Part shown: in pieces, positions 19,012 through 26,137 of the stretch
How the letters are laid out: each line of letters begins with the position of its first letter
Position numbering within the stretch: the first letter of the stretch is position 1
Source of the DNA: CALDSL01 sp039810245
Lineage (GTDB): Bacteria; Chloroflexota; Anaerolineae; Anaerolineales; Anaerolineaceae
DNA length: 64,000 nt
Assembly: GCA_039810245.1 (NCBI GenBank)
Contig: JBDHWQ010000020.1
Coordinates: 1-64,000 of the forward strand
Direction: 5' to 3'
Translations under genes and position numbers: made by a program
Notes under the pieces: generated by a model
Told to the model about the DNA's origin: nothing
Database searches by the model: none
What the model saw: the letters and a program-made list of their open reading frames with translations, nothing else

Positions 19012-19140
19012 CAAACGTGCTGGCCGGCGATTGCCGGCCAGCACGTTTGGGAGATTTTGACAACCCCGCCCCAGGCCAGGGGCGGGGAAATTTCTTAAAT
19101 GCGGTTTTTGTGCGGCGCAGTTGCTCCGCACAAAAACCGC
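19012..19140. repeat. Cluster of three strong hairpins
   Basis: Three perfect inverted repeats in a row: 19012-19049 (17-bp stem, GATT loop), 19064-19087 (9-bp stem of C/G, 6-nt loop) and 19101-19140 (15-bp stem, 10-nt loop). They lie in the 247-bp gap between the ABC permease gene and the IIA gene. Function unknown; together with the adjacent terminator they form four hairpins in 170 bp. Confidence 0.75.
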
Positions 19141-19180
19141 AAAAAATAAGAAAACCCCCTTCCCGCTCGCGGGAAGGGGG
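19141..19180 (-). terminator. Rho-independent terminator of the glucose-type ABC operon
   Basis: Stem of 12 perfect bp (19155-19166 with 19169-19180) followed on the minus strand by TTTTCTTATTTTTT. It lies 54 nt past the last permease gene, so it should end the ABC transporter transcript. Confidence 0.9.
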
Positions 19181-19233
19181 CAGGGGGATGGGCTTTGGTC
19201 AGATTGCTACTTTGCAAGAGGAAAAGGCCCACC

Positions 19234-20055
19234 TTAGCCTTTGAGCGCGCCGGCCATCAGGCCGCGCACAAAGTAGCGCCCCAACAGCACATACACCAGC
19301 AGCGTGGGCAGCGCGGCCAGGAACGAGCCCGCCATCTGCACATTCCACGCGATGATCTGGCTGCCGGCCATGTTGTTGAGCGCCACCGTGATCGGCCAGT
19401 TCGACGGGCTGGTGAGGATCACCGCAAACAGGAAATCATTCCACGCCGAGGTGAACTGCCAGATCAGCACCACCACGAAAGCCGGGATCGAGATCGGCAG
19501 CAGGATGTGCCAGTAAATGCCCATCATCCCCGCACCGTCAATCTTCGAGGCTTCCAGCAGCTCGGTGGGGATGGTGGCGTAATAGTTACGAAAGGTCAGC
19601 GTGGTGATGGGTATGCCGTAGATCACGTGCGCCAACACCAGCCCCGGTAGCCCACCGTACAGGTTGATGGTGCGCATGAACTCCACCAACGGGATCATGA
19701 TCGCCTGGTACGGGATGAACATGCCGAACAGGATCAGCGGGAAGATCACGTCCGCCCCGCGGAACTTCCACTTGGCCAGCACGTAGCCGTTGAGCGAGCC
19801 GAGGATCGACGAGATGATCGCGGCGGGGAAGACCATGTTCAGGCTGTTCCACAGGCTGGGGGCCAGCTTGTCGAACGCCTCGCGAAAGTTATCCAGCCGC
19901 AAGCCGGTGGGTAGCTGCCACATCGTTTTCAGGCTGACTTCCTCGAAGCCCTTGAACCCGGTCACCAGCATCACATACATGGGGATCAGGTAAAAAATCG
20001 CCATGAACACCAGCGGGATATACAGCCAGTAGCGGGCGCGATGTTTGGTGGTCAT
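19234..20055 (-). CDS. Sugar ABC transporter permease (MalG/GtsC-like)
   Basis: 273-aa inner-membrane permease with about six transmembrane segments. The ATPase-contacting EAA loop reads EASKIDGAGMMGIYWHILLP. Begins MTTKHRARYWLYIPLVFMAI. It is third in a minus-strand operon: binding protein, permease, permease. It overlaps the upstream permease by 4 nt (ATGA), so translation is coupled. No ATP-binding subunit gene follows; in CUT1 systems a shared MsmK/MalK-like ATPase is commonly encoded elsewhere. Likely imports glucose or a related hexose, judged from the binding protein. Confidence 0.93.
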   Translation of the reverse strand: MTTKHRARYWLYIPLVFMAIFYLIPMYVMLVTGFKGFEEVSLKTMWQLPTGLRLDNFREAFDKLAPSLWNSLNMVFPAAIISSILGSLNGYVLAKWKFRGADVIFPLILFGMFIPYQAIMIPLVEFMRTINLYGGLPGLVLAHVIYGIPITTLTFRNYYATIPTELLEASKIDGAGMMGIYWHILLPISIPAFVVVLIWQFTSAWNDFLFAVILTSPSNWPITVALNNMAGSQIIAWNVQMAGSFLAALPTLLVYVLLGRYFVRGLMAGALKG

Positions 20056-20942
20056 ACTTTCGCCTCGGATCGCAGCGTATAGATGATGTACGGAATAATC
20101 AGCACCGCCACGCTGAGCAGAAGCAGGATGCCGATGGCCGCGCCGCGGCCATAGAAGTAGCCATCAAACGTGGTCTGCCACATGTAGATGGCCGGCACGT
20201 CTAACGGAAGCTGCTTGCCCGACACGGAAATGATCAGATCGAACACTTTGAGCGACATGTGGCCCAGGATGATCATCGCGCTCAGCGTCACCGGGCTGAG
20301 CAGGGGCAGCACAATACGCCGGTAGATCTGCACTTCGCTGGCGCCGTCCACCCGCGCCGCCTCGCGCAGCTCATCCGAGATGCCACGCAGCCCGGCCAGG
20401 TACAACGCCATGGTGTAACCCGACATCTGCCAGATAGCCGGGATGGCTACCGCGGCGATACCCCAGTACGGCGTGGTATACCAGCGATTAATCAGAAAAT
20501 CCAGCCCCAGGCTTTGGAATAGCAGGTTCAGGCCACTCAGCCGCGAGCCCATGGCCGGGTTCATCAGCCAGCGCCATACCACGCCGGTGACGATATACGA
20601 AATTGCCATCGGGAACAGGTACACGCTGCGGAAAAAACCCTCGCCGCGCAGCCCCTGGTCCAGGAAGATGGCCAGGGCCAGCCCAATCAGCAGCGAGCCG
20701 ATCACAAAGATGAGGGTGAAGATGATCGTATTGCGAATGTCTACCTGAAAGCGGGCATCCGCGGTCAGCAACTGGATGTAGTTGGACAGCCCTACCCAGG
20801 TGTAATCGGGCAGCAGGCCTTTCCAGGCGCTTAAGGAGACCCGGATCGACCAGCCGATAAAACCGTAGACGAACACGGCAATGGCGATGATCGAGGGCAG
20901 CACCAGCAGAACGGATTGCAGAGTTTCTCTTTTCGATCGCAT
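20052..20942 (-). CDS. Sugar ABC transporter permease (MalF/GtsB-like)
   Basis: 296-aa inner-membrane permease, about six transmembrane segments. EAA loop: EAARVDGASEVQIYRRIVLP. Starts at ATG with GAGGAAGCGATC upstream. Second gene of the operon, 116 nt after the binding-protein gene, the gap holding a hairpin; overlaps the next permease by 4 nt. The pair forms the membrane channel of a CUT1 importer. Confidence 0.93.
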   Translation of the reverse strand: MRSKRETLQSVLLVLPSIIAIAVFVYGFIGWSIRVSLSAWKGLLPDYTWVGLSNYIQLLTADARFQVDIRNTIIFTLIFVIGSLLIGLALAIFLDQGLRGEGFFRSVYLFPMAISYIVTGVVWRWLMNPAMGSRLSGLNLLFQSLGLDFLINRWYTTPYWGIAAVAIPAIWQMSGYTMALYLAGLRGISDELREAARVDGASEVQIYRRIVLPLLSPVTLSAMIILGHMSLKVFDLIISVSGKQLPLDVPAIYMWQTTFDGYFYGRGAAIGILLLLSVAVLIIPYIIYTLRSEAKV

Positions 20943-21009
20943 GATCGCTTCCTCGTGGGGAGTGGCGCGACCGGGCTGAGCCGCCCGGATGATGCGGATT
21001 ACCCATCCA

Positions 21010-21043
21010 AAAGGCCACCGGAGGGATTGCTCCCCCCGGTGGC
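21010..21043 (-). terminator. Intercistronic hairpin between binding protein and permease genes
   Basis: GCCACCGG/CCGGTGGC 8-bp stem extended by three more pairs past one mismatch (21014-21043), followed on the minus strand by CTTTTGG. Placed where CUT1 operons often have a partial terminator that keeps binding-protein mRNA in excess. Confidence 0.55.
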
Positions 21044-21058
21044 GGTCATCAAAACGGT

Positions 21059-22435
21059 TTACTTGCAGGGGCCAGAAGAAGCGCAGGCGGCAACCAGCGC
21101 GCTCTGGAAGGCGGCGGTATCCTGGCTGGCGAGGAAGACGCCCAGGGCGTCATTGATCTCGGTCTTCCAGGAGTCGTTGGCAACCACACCGTGGGTCAGC
21201 GAGCCGGCGATGGTGTTGGAAGCCCAATCGGCCATAGCCGACTGCAGGTACTCGTCGTACAGGCTCTTGTCAGCGTCGGAGCGGGCGGGGATGGAACCCT
21301 TGACCGGGTTGAAGGCATCCTGGCCTTCCTTCGAGCCGGCGACGGTCAACCAGGCGATGGCGGCATCCGGGTGCGGCGCGTTGACGGGCAGCACGAAGGA
21401 GTCCGACAGGAACTGGAAGGTGCCAATAGTGCCGGGGACGGGCGCCCAACCGAAGTCGGTCTTGGGGGCCTTGCCCAGCTCTTTGAAGTAGCCTTCGGCC
21501 CAGTCGCCCATCACGTTGAAGGCCGCATCGCCATTGACCACGAGCTGCGAGGCATCCTGCCAGGTGAGCGAAGCCGCGTCACTGTTGACGTAGGTCAGCG
21601 CCTTCTTGAAGTTTTCGATCGCGGTGGTCATCTGGGCATCATCCCAGGCCAGCTCGCCGCTCCATAACTGGTTGTACTTGTCTACGCCCAGGGTGGCCAG
21701 GAAGATGGTTTCCATCAGGTGCATGGCGGTCCACTGCTCGCCCATGGCCAGGGGCTGCACGCCGGCGGCCTGCAGCTTGTCCATCGCGGCGAACCATTCT
21801 TCCAGGGTGGTGGGCACGGCAATGCCGTTGGCTTCGAGGATGCCCGGGTTGTACCACAGCACGTTGGCGCGGTGGATATTGACCGGCACCGAGTAAATGT
21901 TGCCATTTTCCGAGATCAGCGGGATCAGGGTTTTGGGCATCACATCCAGCCAGCCGTTCTTTTCGTACAGGTCGTTGAGCGGGGAAATCTGCCCGGCCTT
22001 TACGTACGTGCCGATCAGTTCCTGCCCGGCGTGGCCCTGCCAGCTATCAGGGGCTTCGCCAGCCTGCAGGCGGGTGGCCAGCACGGCGCGCGCGTTGGTG
22101 CCGGCGCCACCGGCGACTGCGGCGTTGACGAATTCGATGTCAGGGTACTTGGCCTTGAAGACCTTAATCATGGCGTCGAGGCCAGCCGCCTCACCGCCGC
22201 CGGTCCACCACGAGAACACTTCCACCTGCTTAGCGCCGGCGGGAGCCGCCGGGGCTTCGGTGGCGGCAGGCGCCGCAGGCGCAGCCGGGGCCTCGGTAGC
22301 GGCGGGAGCCGCCGGGGCTTCGGTGGCCGCAGGCGCAGCCGGGGCTTGGGTAGCGGCCGGGGCGCACGCCGCGAGGACCATCGTAAAGACGGTCAGCAGA
22401 GCGATCACGAACATGACACGCTTGTTACTGGACAT
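21059..22435 (-). CDS. Glucose-type sugar ABC transporter binding lipoprotein
   Basis: 458-aa lipoprotein: MSSNKRVMFVIALLTVFTMV, lipobox ending LAAC, then a linker with about five Ala-Pro-Ala-Ala-Thr-Glu units, then the binding domain. Stretches such as VEVFSWWTGGGEA, VNIHRANVLWYNPG, FNVMGDWAEGY and GSKEGQDAFNPVKGS closely resemble, as I recall it, the Thermus glucose/galactose-binding protein, so a glucose-type substrate is likely. An in-frame ATG at 22519 exists, but AAGGAGAAG precedes 22435 and the signal peptide begins there. The leader is about 90 nt or longer. First gene of the three-gene importer operon. Confidence 0.92.
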   Translation of the reverse strand: MSSNKRVMFVIALLTVFTMVLAACAPAATQAPAAPAATEAPAAPAATEAPAAPAAPAATEAPAAPAGAKQVEVFSWWTGGGEAAGLDAMIKVFKAKYPDIEFVNAAVAGGAGTNARAVLATRLQAGEAPDSWQGHAGQELIGTYVKAGQISPLNDLYEKNGWLDVMPKTLIPLISENGNIYSVPVNIHRANVLWYNPGILEANGIAVPTTLEEWFAAMDKLQAAGVQPLAMGEQWTAMHLMETIFLATLGVDKYNQLWSGELAWDDAQMTTAIENFKKALTYVNSDAASLTWQDASQLVVNGDAAFNVMGDWAEGYFKELGKAPKTDFGWAPVPGTIGTFQFLSDSFVLPVNAPHPDAAIAWLTVAGSKEGQDAFNPVKGSIPARSDADKSLYDEYLQSAMADWASNTIAGSLTHGVVANDSWKTEINDALGVFLASQDTAAFQSALVAACASSGPCK

Positions 22436-22717
22436 CGTACTCTTCTCCTTCAAAGGGTTGAAAGTGGATGGGACGCGCTCGCGGATCGCCGCGAGGCTGT
22501 GGATGGACACAGTGTTCATGGGGATTGGTTGACATCGCCTCCTTATATGGTTTTTGGACTCAGAATCTTACAGATTTTGTCCTTTTATACAAGTCGCAGC
22601 GATACCGGCGGGGGTGGCTTTACCCCGTTACATCCATTATAATGAGGCCACCCGGCCAGGCAACCCCTTTGCGGACAAACAGCGGACACGCGCTGGACAC
22701 CTGCCGCGGGCGAACTT

Positions 22718-23923
22718 ATGGACTACGCAAAATTCGAAGAACTGGTCAAACAGATTGTCGCCAACCTGTACGATAGCGTTGCGCTCGAAGCCGACTTTGA
22801 GCTGACGATCTTCGAACCCCCGCCGGGCTTTCGCGGCCGCCGCGGCGAGTACATCCGCCAGGTCACGCTGGAAGCGATTGCCGCGTTGCGCCCCGAGCGC
22901 CAGAACCTTCCTCCCAGTGCGCTGGAGTGGCGCCCCTATTGGATTCTGCAGCGCCGCTACGTCGAAGGCATGGGCCTGCAGGAAGTCGCTGCGTCACTGG
23001 CGGTCAGCGAGCGCCAGATGCGCCGCGACCAGCACCGCGCGCTCAATGCGCTTACCGCGCTGCTGTGGCACCGCCTGTTCCCGGCCGGCAGCGCCGCCGC
23101 GCCGCGCCCCATTCCCACCGGCGCAAGTGAAGAGACGCTCGTGCGCGAGGATGATGGCGCGTTTGCGGTACAATCCGGGCCGGTAGAGCTATATGCTGCG
23201 CTGGGCGCATTGCTGCCCATCCTGCGCCCGCGCGCCGCCGAGGAGGGCGCCAGCCTGCTGCTGGAGCCCGGCCGTCCGGTGAGCATCACCACCGACCGGG
23301 TGATCTTGCGCCAGATCCTCATCAGCCTGCTGAGCTGGGCCATCCATGCCGCGCGTGGCGGGGCGGTGTGTATCCGCGCTCGCGCGGAAAGCGAAGAAGC
23401 GCTGGTGGAAGTGGATATCCCGGCCCCGCCGGCTCCTGATCCCCTGCCCGACACCGCGCGCTATTGGACCGGGCGCATCCAGGCCGGGCTGGAGCGGCTG
23501 ACGCTGGAAATGCCCGGGGAAAGCACGCGTCTGCGGCTGGTCGTGCGCCTGGCGCGCCGTGCCGAGCCGCTGGCGCTGGTGGTGGATGACCAGAGCGCGG
23601 CGGTCAGCCTGTACCGCCGCCTGCTGGCGCAAAGCGGTTGGAAGGTGCAGGGCGCTAACCGACCCGAAGAGGCCCAGGCCCTGGCCGCGCAGATACACCC
23701 CGCGCTGATCATCCTGGATGTGATGATGCCGCAGATGGACGGCTGGGAAGTGCTGCAAACCCTCAAGCTGCACGAAGACACGCGCGCCATTCCGGTGCTG
23801 GTGTGCTCGGCCTGGGAAGAGCCCGAGCTTTCACGCTCACTTGGCGCGGCCGGGTTCCTCAAAAAGCCGGTCACCCTCAAAGCCCTGCAATCTGCGCTCC
23901 AGGCGCTTCAGCTAGACGTTTAA
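22718..23923 (+). CDS. Response regulator with N-terminal HTH, ATPase-like middle and C-terminal receiver
   Basis: 401 aa. Residues about 65-115 hold a sigma-like helix-turn-helix (LQEVAASLAVSERQMRRDQ). Residues about 150-285 resemble a histidine-kinase ATPase domain (TDRVILRQILISLLSWAI) but the N-box Asn and glycine boxes are not evident, so it is probably non-catalytic. Residues about 288-401 are a receiver: VVDDQS, phospho-acceptor D334 in LDVMMP, Lys in FLKKP. The receiver lies at the C-terminus, the reverse of common regulators. A TATAAT box lies at about 22636. Divergent from the glucose-type transporter operon, which it might regulate (inference). Confidence 0.82.
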   Translation: MDYAKFEELVKQIVANLYDSVALEADFELTIFEPPPGFRGRRGEYIRQVTLEAIAALRPERQNLPPSALEWRPYWILQRRYVEGMGLQEVAASLAVSERQMRRDQHRALNALTALLWHRLFPAGSAAAPRPIPTGASEETLVREDDGAFAVQSGPVELYAALGALLPILRPRAAEEGASLLLEPGRPVSITTDRVILRQILISLLSWAIHAARGGAVCIRARAESEEALVEVDIPAPPAPDPLPDTARYWTGRIQAGLERLTLEMPGESTRLRLVVRLARRAEPLALVVDDQSAAVSLYRRLLAQSGWKVQGANRPEEAQALAAQIHPALIILDVMMPQMDGWEVLQTLKLHEDTRAIPVLVCSAWEEPELSRSLGAAGFLKKPVTLKALQSALQALQLDV

Positions 23924-24008
23924 ATCCACCCAATAAATGAATGGATGAAACCGCTTGCGCGGCTTGTTATAATGGGAGAGCGTATCCGTCCACTGAACTG
24001 GGGGACTT

Positions 24009-25313
24009 ATGCCTGCTCAGAGCCAGCTTCTCAAGCGCGCGTATGCGGCTGCTCGCGCCGGTGATTGCGAAACAGCGCGGCGGCTGCTGCAGGGCATCCT
24101 GCTCATGGACAAAACCAACGAAGCAGCGTGGATGCTTTACGCCGGTACCTTTCCTGACCCCGCGCAGCGCCGCGATGTACTGCGCGATGCGATCGCGCGC
24201 AACCCGGACATGCCCCAGGTGCGCGCCGCGTACCGGGCAATCCGCCCGCTCGCGCCACCTACCCATGCGCCACGCGCGCCCGCCCGTTTGCAGCCGCAGA
24301 CCCGGCTGATTCCAGCGGTTGGCTGGGGACTACTCGCCGGCGCGCTAATTTTTCTGATGCTGTACCTGTTCAGCATGGCCGGGCTGCAGGATGAGAATAT
24401 TCGCCTGCGCGGCAGCACGCGCGCTGCGCAGAACGAGCGCGACCAGGCTCAAAGCCAGCTCGACCAACTGCAAAGCCGTTACGACCAGCTTTCCGCGCAG
24501 CATAACGGGCTGGCCGCCGATTACAGCCAGCTCGATGGGCAGTACCGCGGGCTGAGTGCGCAGTACACCAGCCTGCAGGGCGAGTTTAACGGGCTGGTTG
24601 ACCGCTACAACGACCTGTCCGGCCAGTTTAGCGTCCTGCAGTCACGCTTTAACGCCCTCAACAGCGATTACACCGACCTGAGCGGCAAGGCGGTCGTTCC
24701 GCCCTACATCACCGTACACCAGCGCGAGGTAACACTGTCTTTTTACAAGTTGGACGGCTCCATCCTGTATTGGACCGTGCCGTTTGACAGCCTGGAACGC
24801 GACTTCCAACGCGGCTTCTCCAGCCGCGAAAAGCTCTATAACAACGATATCGAGCTGAAGGACGATTGGGGCGAAATTTATCATGTGGTGGACTTCCGTA
24901 AGTACGTGGATGGGAACATCTTTACCCGCGTTATTCCCGACCTGTATGCGCAGGCTGGCAGCGATGAAGCCTTCATCCGCGAAGTGTGGCACATCGTCAC
25001 CCAACTGGCCATTTATGCCTCAGACCCGGATGAGGAAACGCCGCGTTATCCATTGGAAACGTTGCTGGCCGGCGGCGGCGATTGCGAAGACACGTCAATC
25101 CTGTTCGCCAGCATGATCCGCGCCGCCCCGGTGGATTGGAGCGTAAGCCTGGTGTATCTCAATGCCGACCACCCCGGCACTGCCAGCGACCCTAACCACC
25201 TGGCCGTGCAGGTAGACACCGGTACTACCCGGTACCTGGTGGAAACCACCAGTCCGGATGATATGACACCCTACACTACCAACGTGGCCGGGTGGTATCT
25301 TAAAGTCCGCTGA
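24009..25313 (+). CDS. Membrane-anchored transglutaminase-like protein with TPR and coiled coil
   Basis: 434 aa. N-terminal helical repeats like TPR (residues 1-75), one membrane segment (about 101-123), a long coiled coil (about 130-226) built of 14-residue repeats of the form YxxLxxQxxxLxxx, then a transglutaminase-like domain with C359 in GGGDCEDTS and H397 in DPNHLAV, the Cys-His pair of the family. The third residue, usually Asp, is not certain. It should place a papain-fold domain outside the membrane and a TPR inside. Either a protease or a cross-linking or structural protein. GGGGGA precedes the ATG; TATAAT about 35 nt upstream. Confidence 0.83.
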   Translation: MPAQSQLLKRAYAAARAGDCETARRLLQGILLMDKTNEAAWMLYAGTFPDPAQRRDVLRDAIARNPDMPQVRAAYRAIRPLAPPTHAPRAPARLQPQTRLIPAVGWGLLAGALIFLMLYLFSMAGLQDENIRLRGSTRAAQNERDQAQSQLDQLQSRYDQLSAQHNGLAADYSQLDGQYRGLSAQYTSLQGEFNGLVDRYNDLSGQFSVLQSRFNALNSDYTDLSGKAVVPPYITVHQREVTLSFYKLDGSILYWTVPFDSLERDFQRGFSSREKLYNNDIELKDDWGEIYHVVDFRKYVDGNIFTRVIPDLYAQAGSDEAFIREVWHIVTQLAIYASDPDEETPRYPLETLLAGGGDCEDTSILFASMIRAAPVDWSVSLVYLNADHPGTASDPNHLAVQVDTGTTRYLVETTSPDDMTPYTTNVAGWYLKVR

Positions 25314-25324
25314 TCCGCTTCTGC

Positions 25325-26005
25325 CTACGGCTTCGGGTTTTCGAACTTGTACCACGAATCCCAGGGGTGCGCGTCGGGCGGATAGTAGCAGTACCACGTC
25401 ACCGGGTCGGGCCACGAGCCATCGTAGCACTTGCCCGGCTCGTACCCGCGCCGGAACACGAACGGGCTCGACCATAACTCCTTGCCATCCCTGGTGACCA
25501 CTTTCATCGTGTATGTCACCGACCAGAACGGGGGATCAACGATATAGCCGTGCATCAGCGCGGCGTACGCGCTGTTGGGGTTGGTGCCCGGTTTCATATC
25601 GGTTTTCAGCCAGACCGCGCCGCTGTTATCCGCCACCTGTAACTGCGTGCCTTCCGGGATGGCCGCGGACGCCGTGTAGACAAACGTGCACGCGTCATTG
25701 ACCGTCCACAGCGTGGGCTTTTCATTTTCCAGCCGCAGCAGCTTGGCATTTGCCGGCGCCACGTCCGTATCGAGCTGGGCTTTGGTCACCACGCTGCCCT
25801 TCGGCCAGCACCAGGCGGTCATGCCGTTCACATCCACCGTCGCTGGCGCAGGGGTGGCGCCGGGAGCGGGCGTGGCCGTGGCGCCAGGGGTGGCCGTTGG
25901 CGCGGTGGTGGGCGTAGGGGTTTGCGCCGCCGCCGGCATGGAGAATATCGTCGAGAACAGCAGGGCAGCCAGGATTGCCGCGAAAAGTACGGGTTTCTTC
26001 TGCAT
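25325..26005 (-). CDS. Secreted protein of unknown function
   Basis: 226 aa with a clear signal peptide (MQKKPVLFAAILAALLFS to AAAQ), then a Thr/Pro/Ala-rich linker (about residues 30-60), then a Cys- and Trp-containing beta-rich domain (TAWCWPKGS, ACTFVYTAS, CYDGSWPDPVTWYCYYP) with four Cys that could form disulfides. I do not recognise the family. AAAGGA lies before the ATG at 26005; an upstream in-frame start would mask the signal peptide. Convergent with the transglutaminase-like gene, 11 nt apart. Confidence 0.75.
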   Translation of the reverse strand: MQKKPVLFAAILAALLFSTIFSMPAAAQTPTPTTAPTATPGATATPAPGATPAPATVDVNGMTAWCWPKGSVVTKAQLDTDVAPANAKLLRLENEKPTLWTVNDACTFVYTASAAIPEGTQLQVADNSGAVWLKTDMKPGTNPNSAYAALMHGYIVDPPFWSVTYTMKVVTRDGKELWSSPFVFRRGYEPGKCYDGSWPDPVTWYCYYPPDAHPWDSWYKFENPKP

Positions 26006-26081
26006 TGTTTTTTCCTTTCCCACCATCAAAACAATCAAGAACGTACCTGACCTATTAAAGCACCAAATGAAAATGTTGCAC

Positions 26082-26118
26082 AAAAAAACACCCTGAAGGC
26101 TTTTGACCTTCAGGGTGT
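26082..26118 (-). terminator. Rho-independent terminator of clpC
   Basis: Perfect 12-bp stem ACACCCTGAAGG/CCTTCAGGGTGT with a 7-nt loop, followed on the minus strand by seven T. It begins 20 nt after the clpC stop codon. Confidence 0.93.
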
Positions 26119-26137
26119 CTGGTTGCGTTTGATTCGC

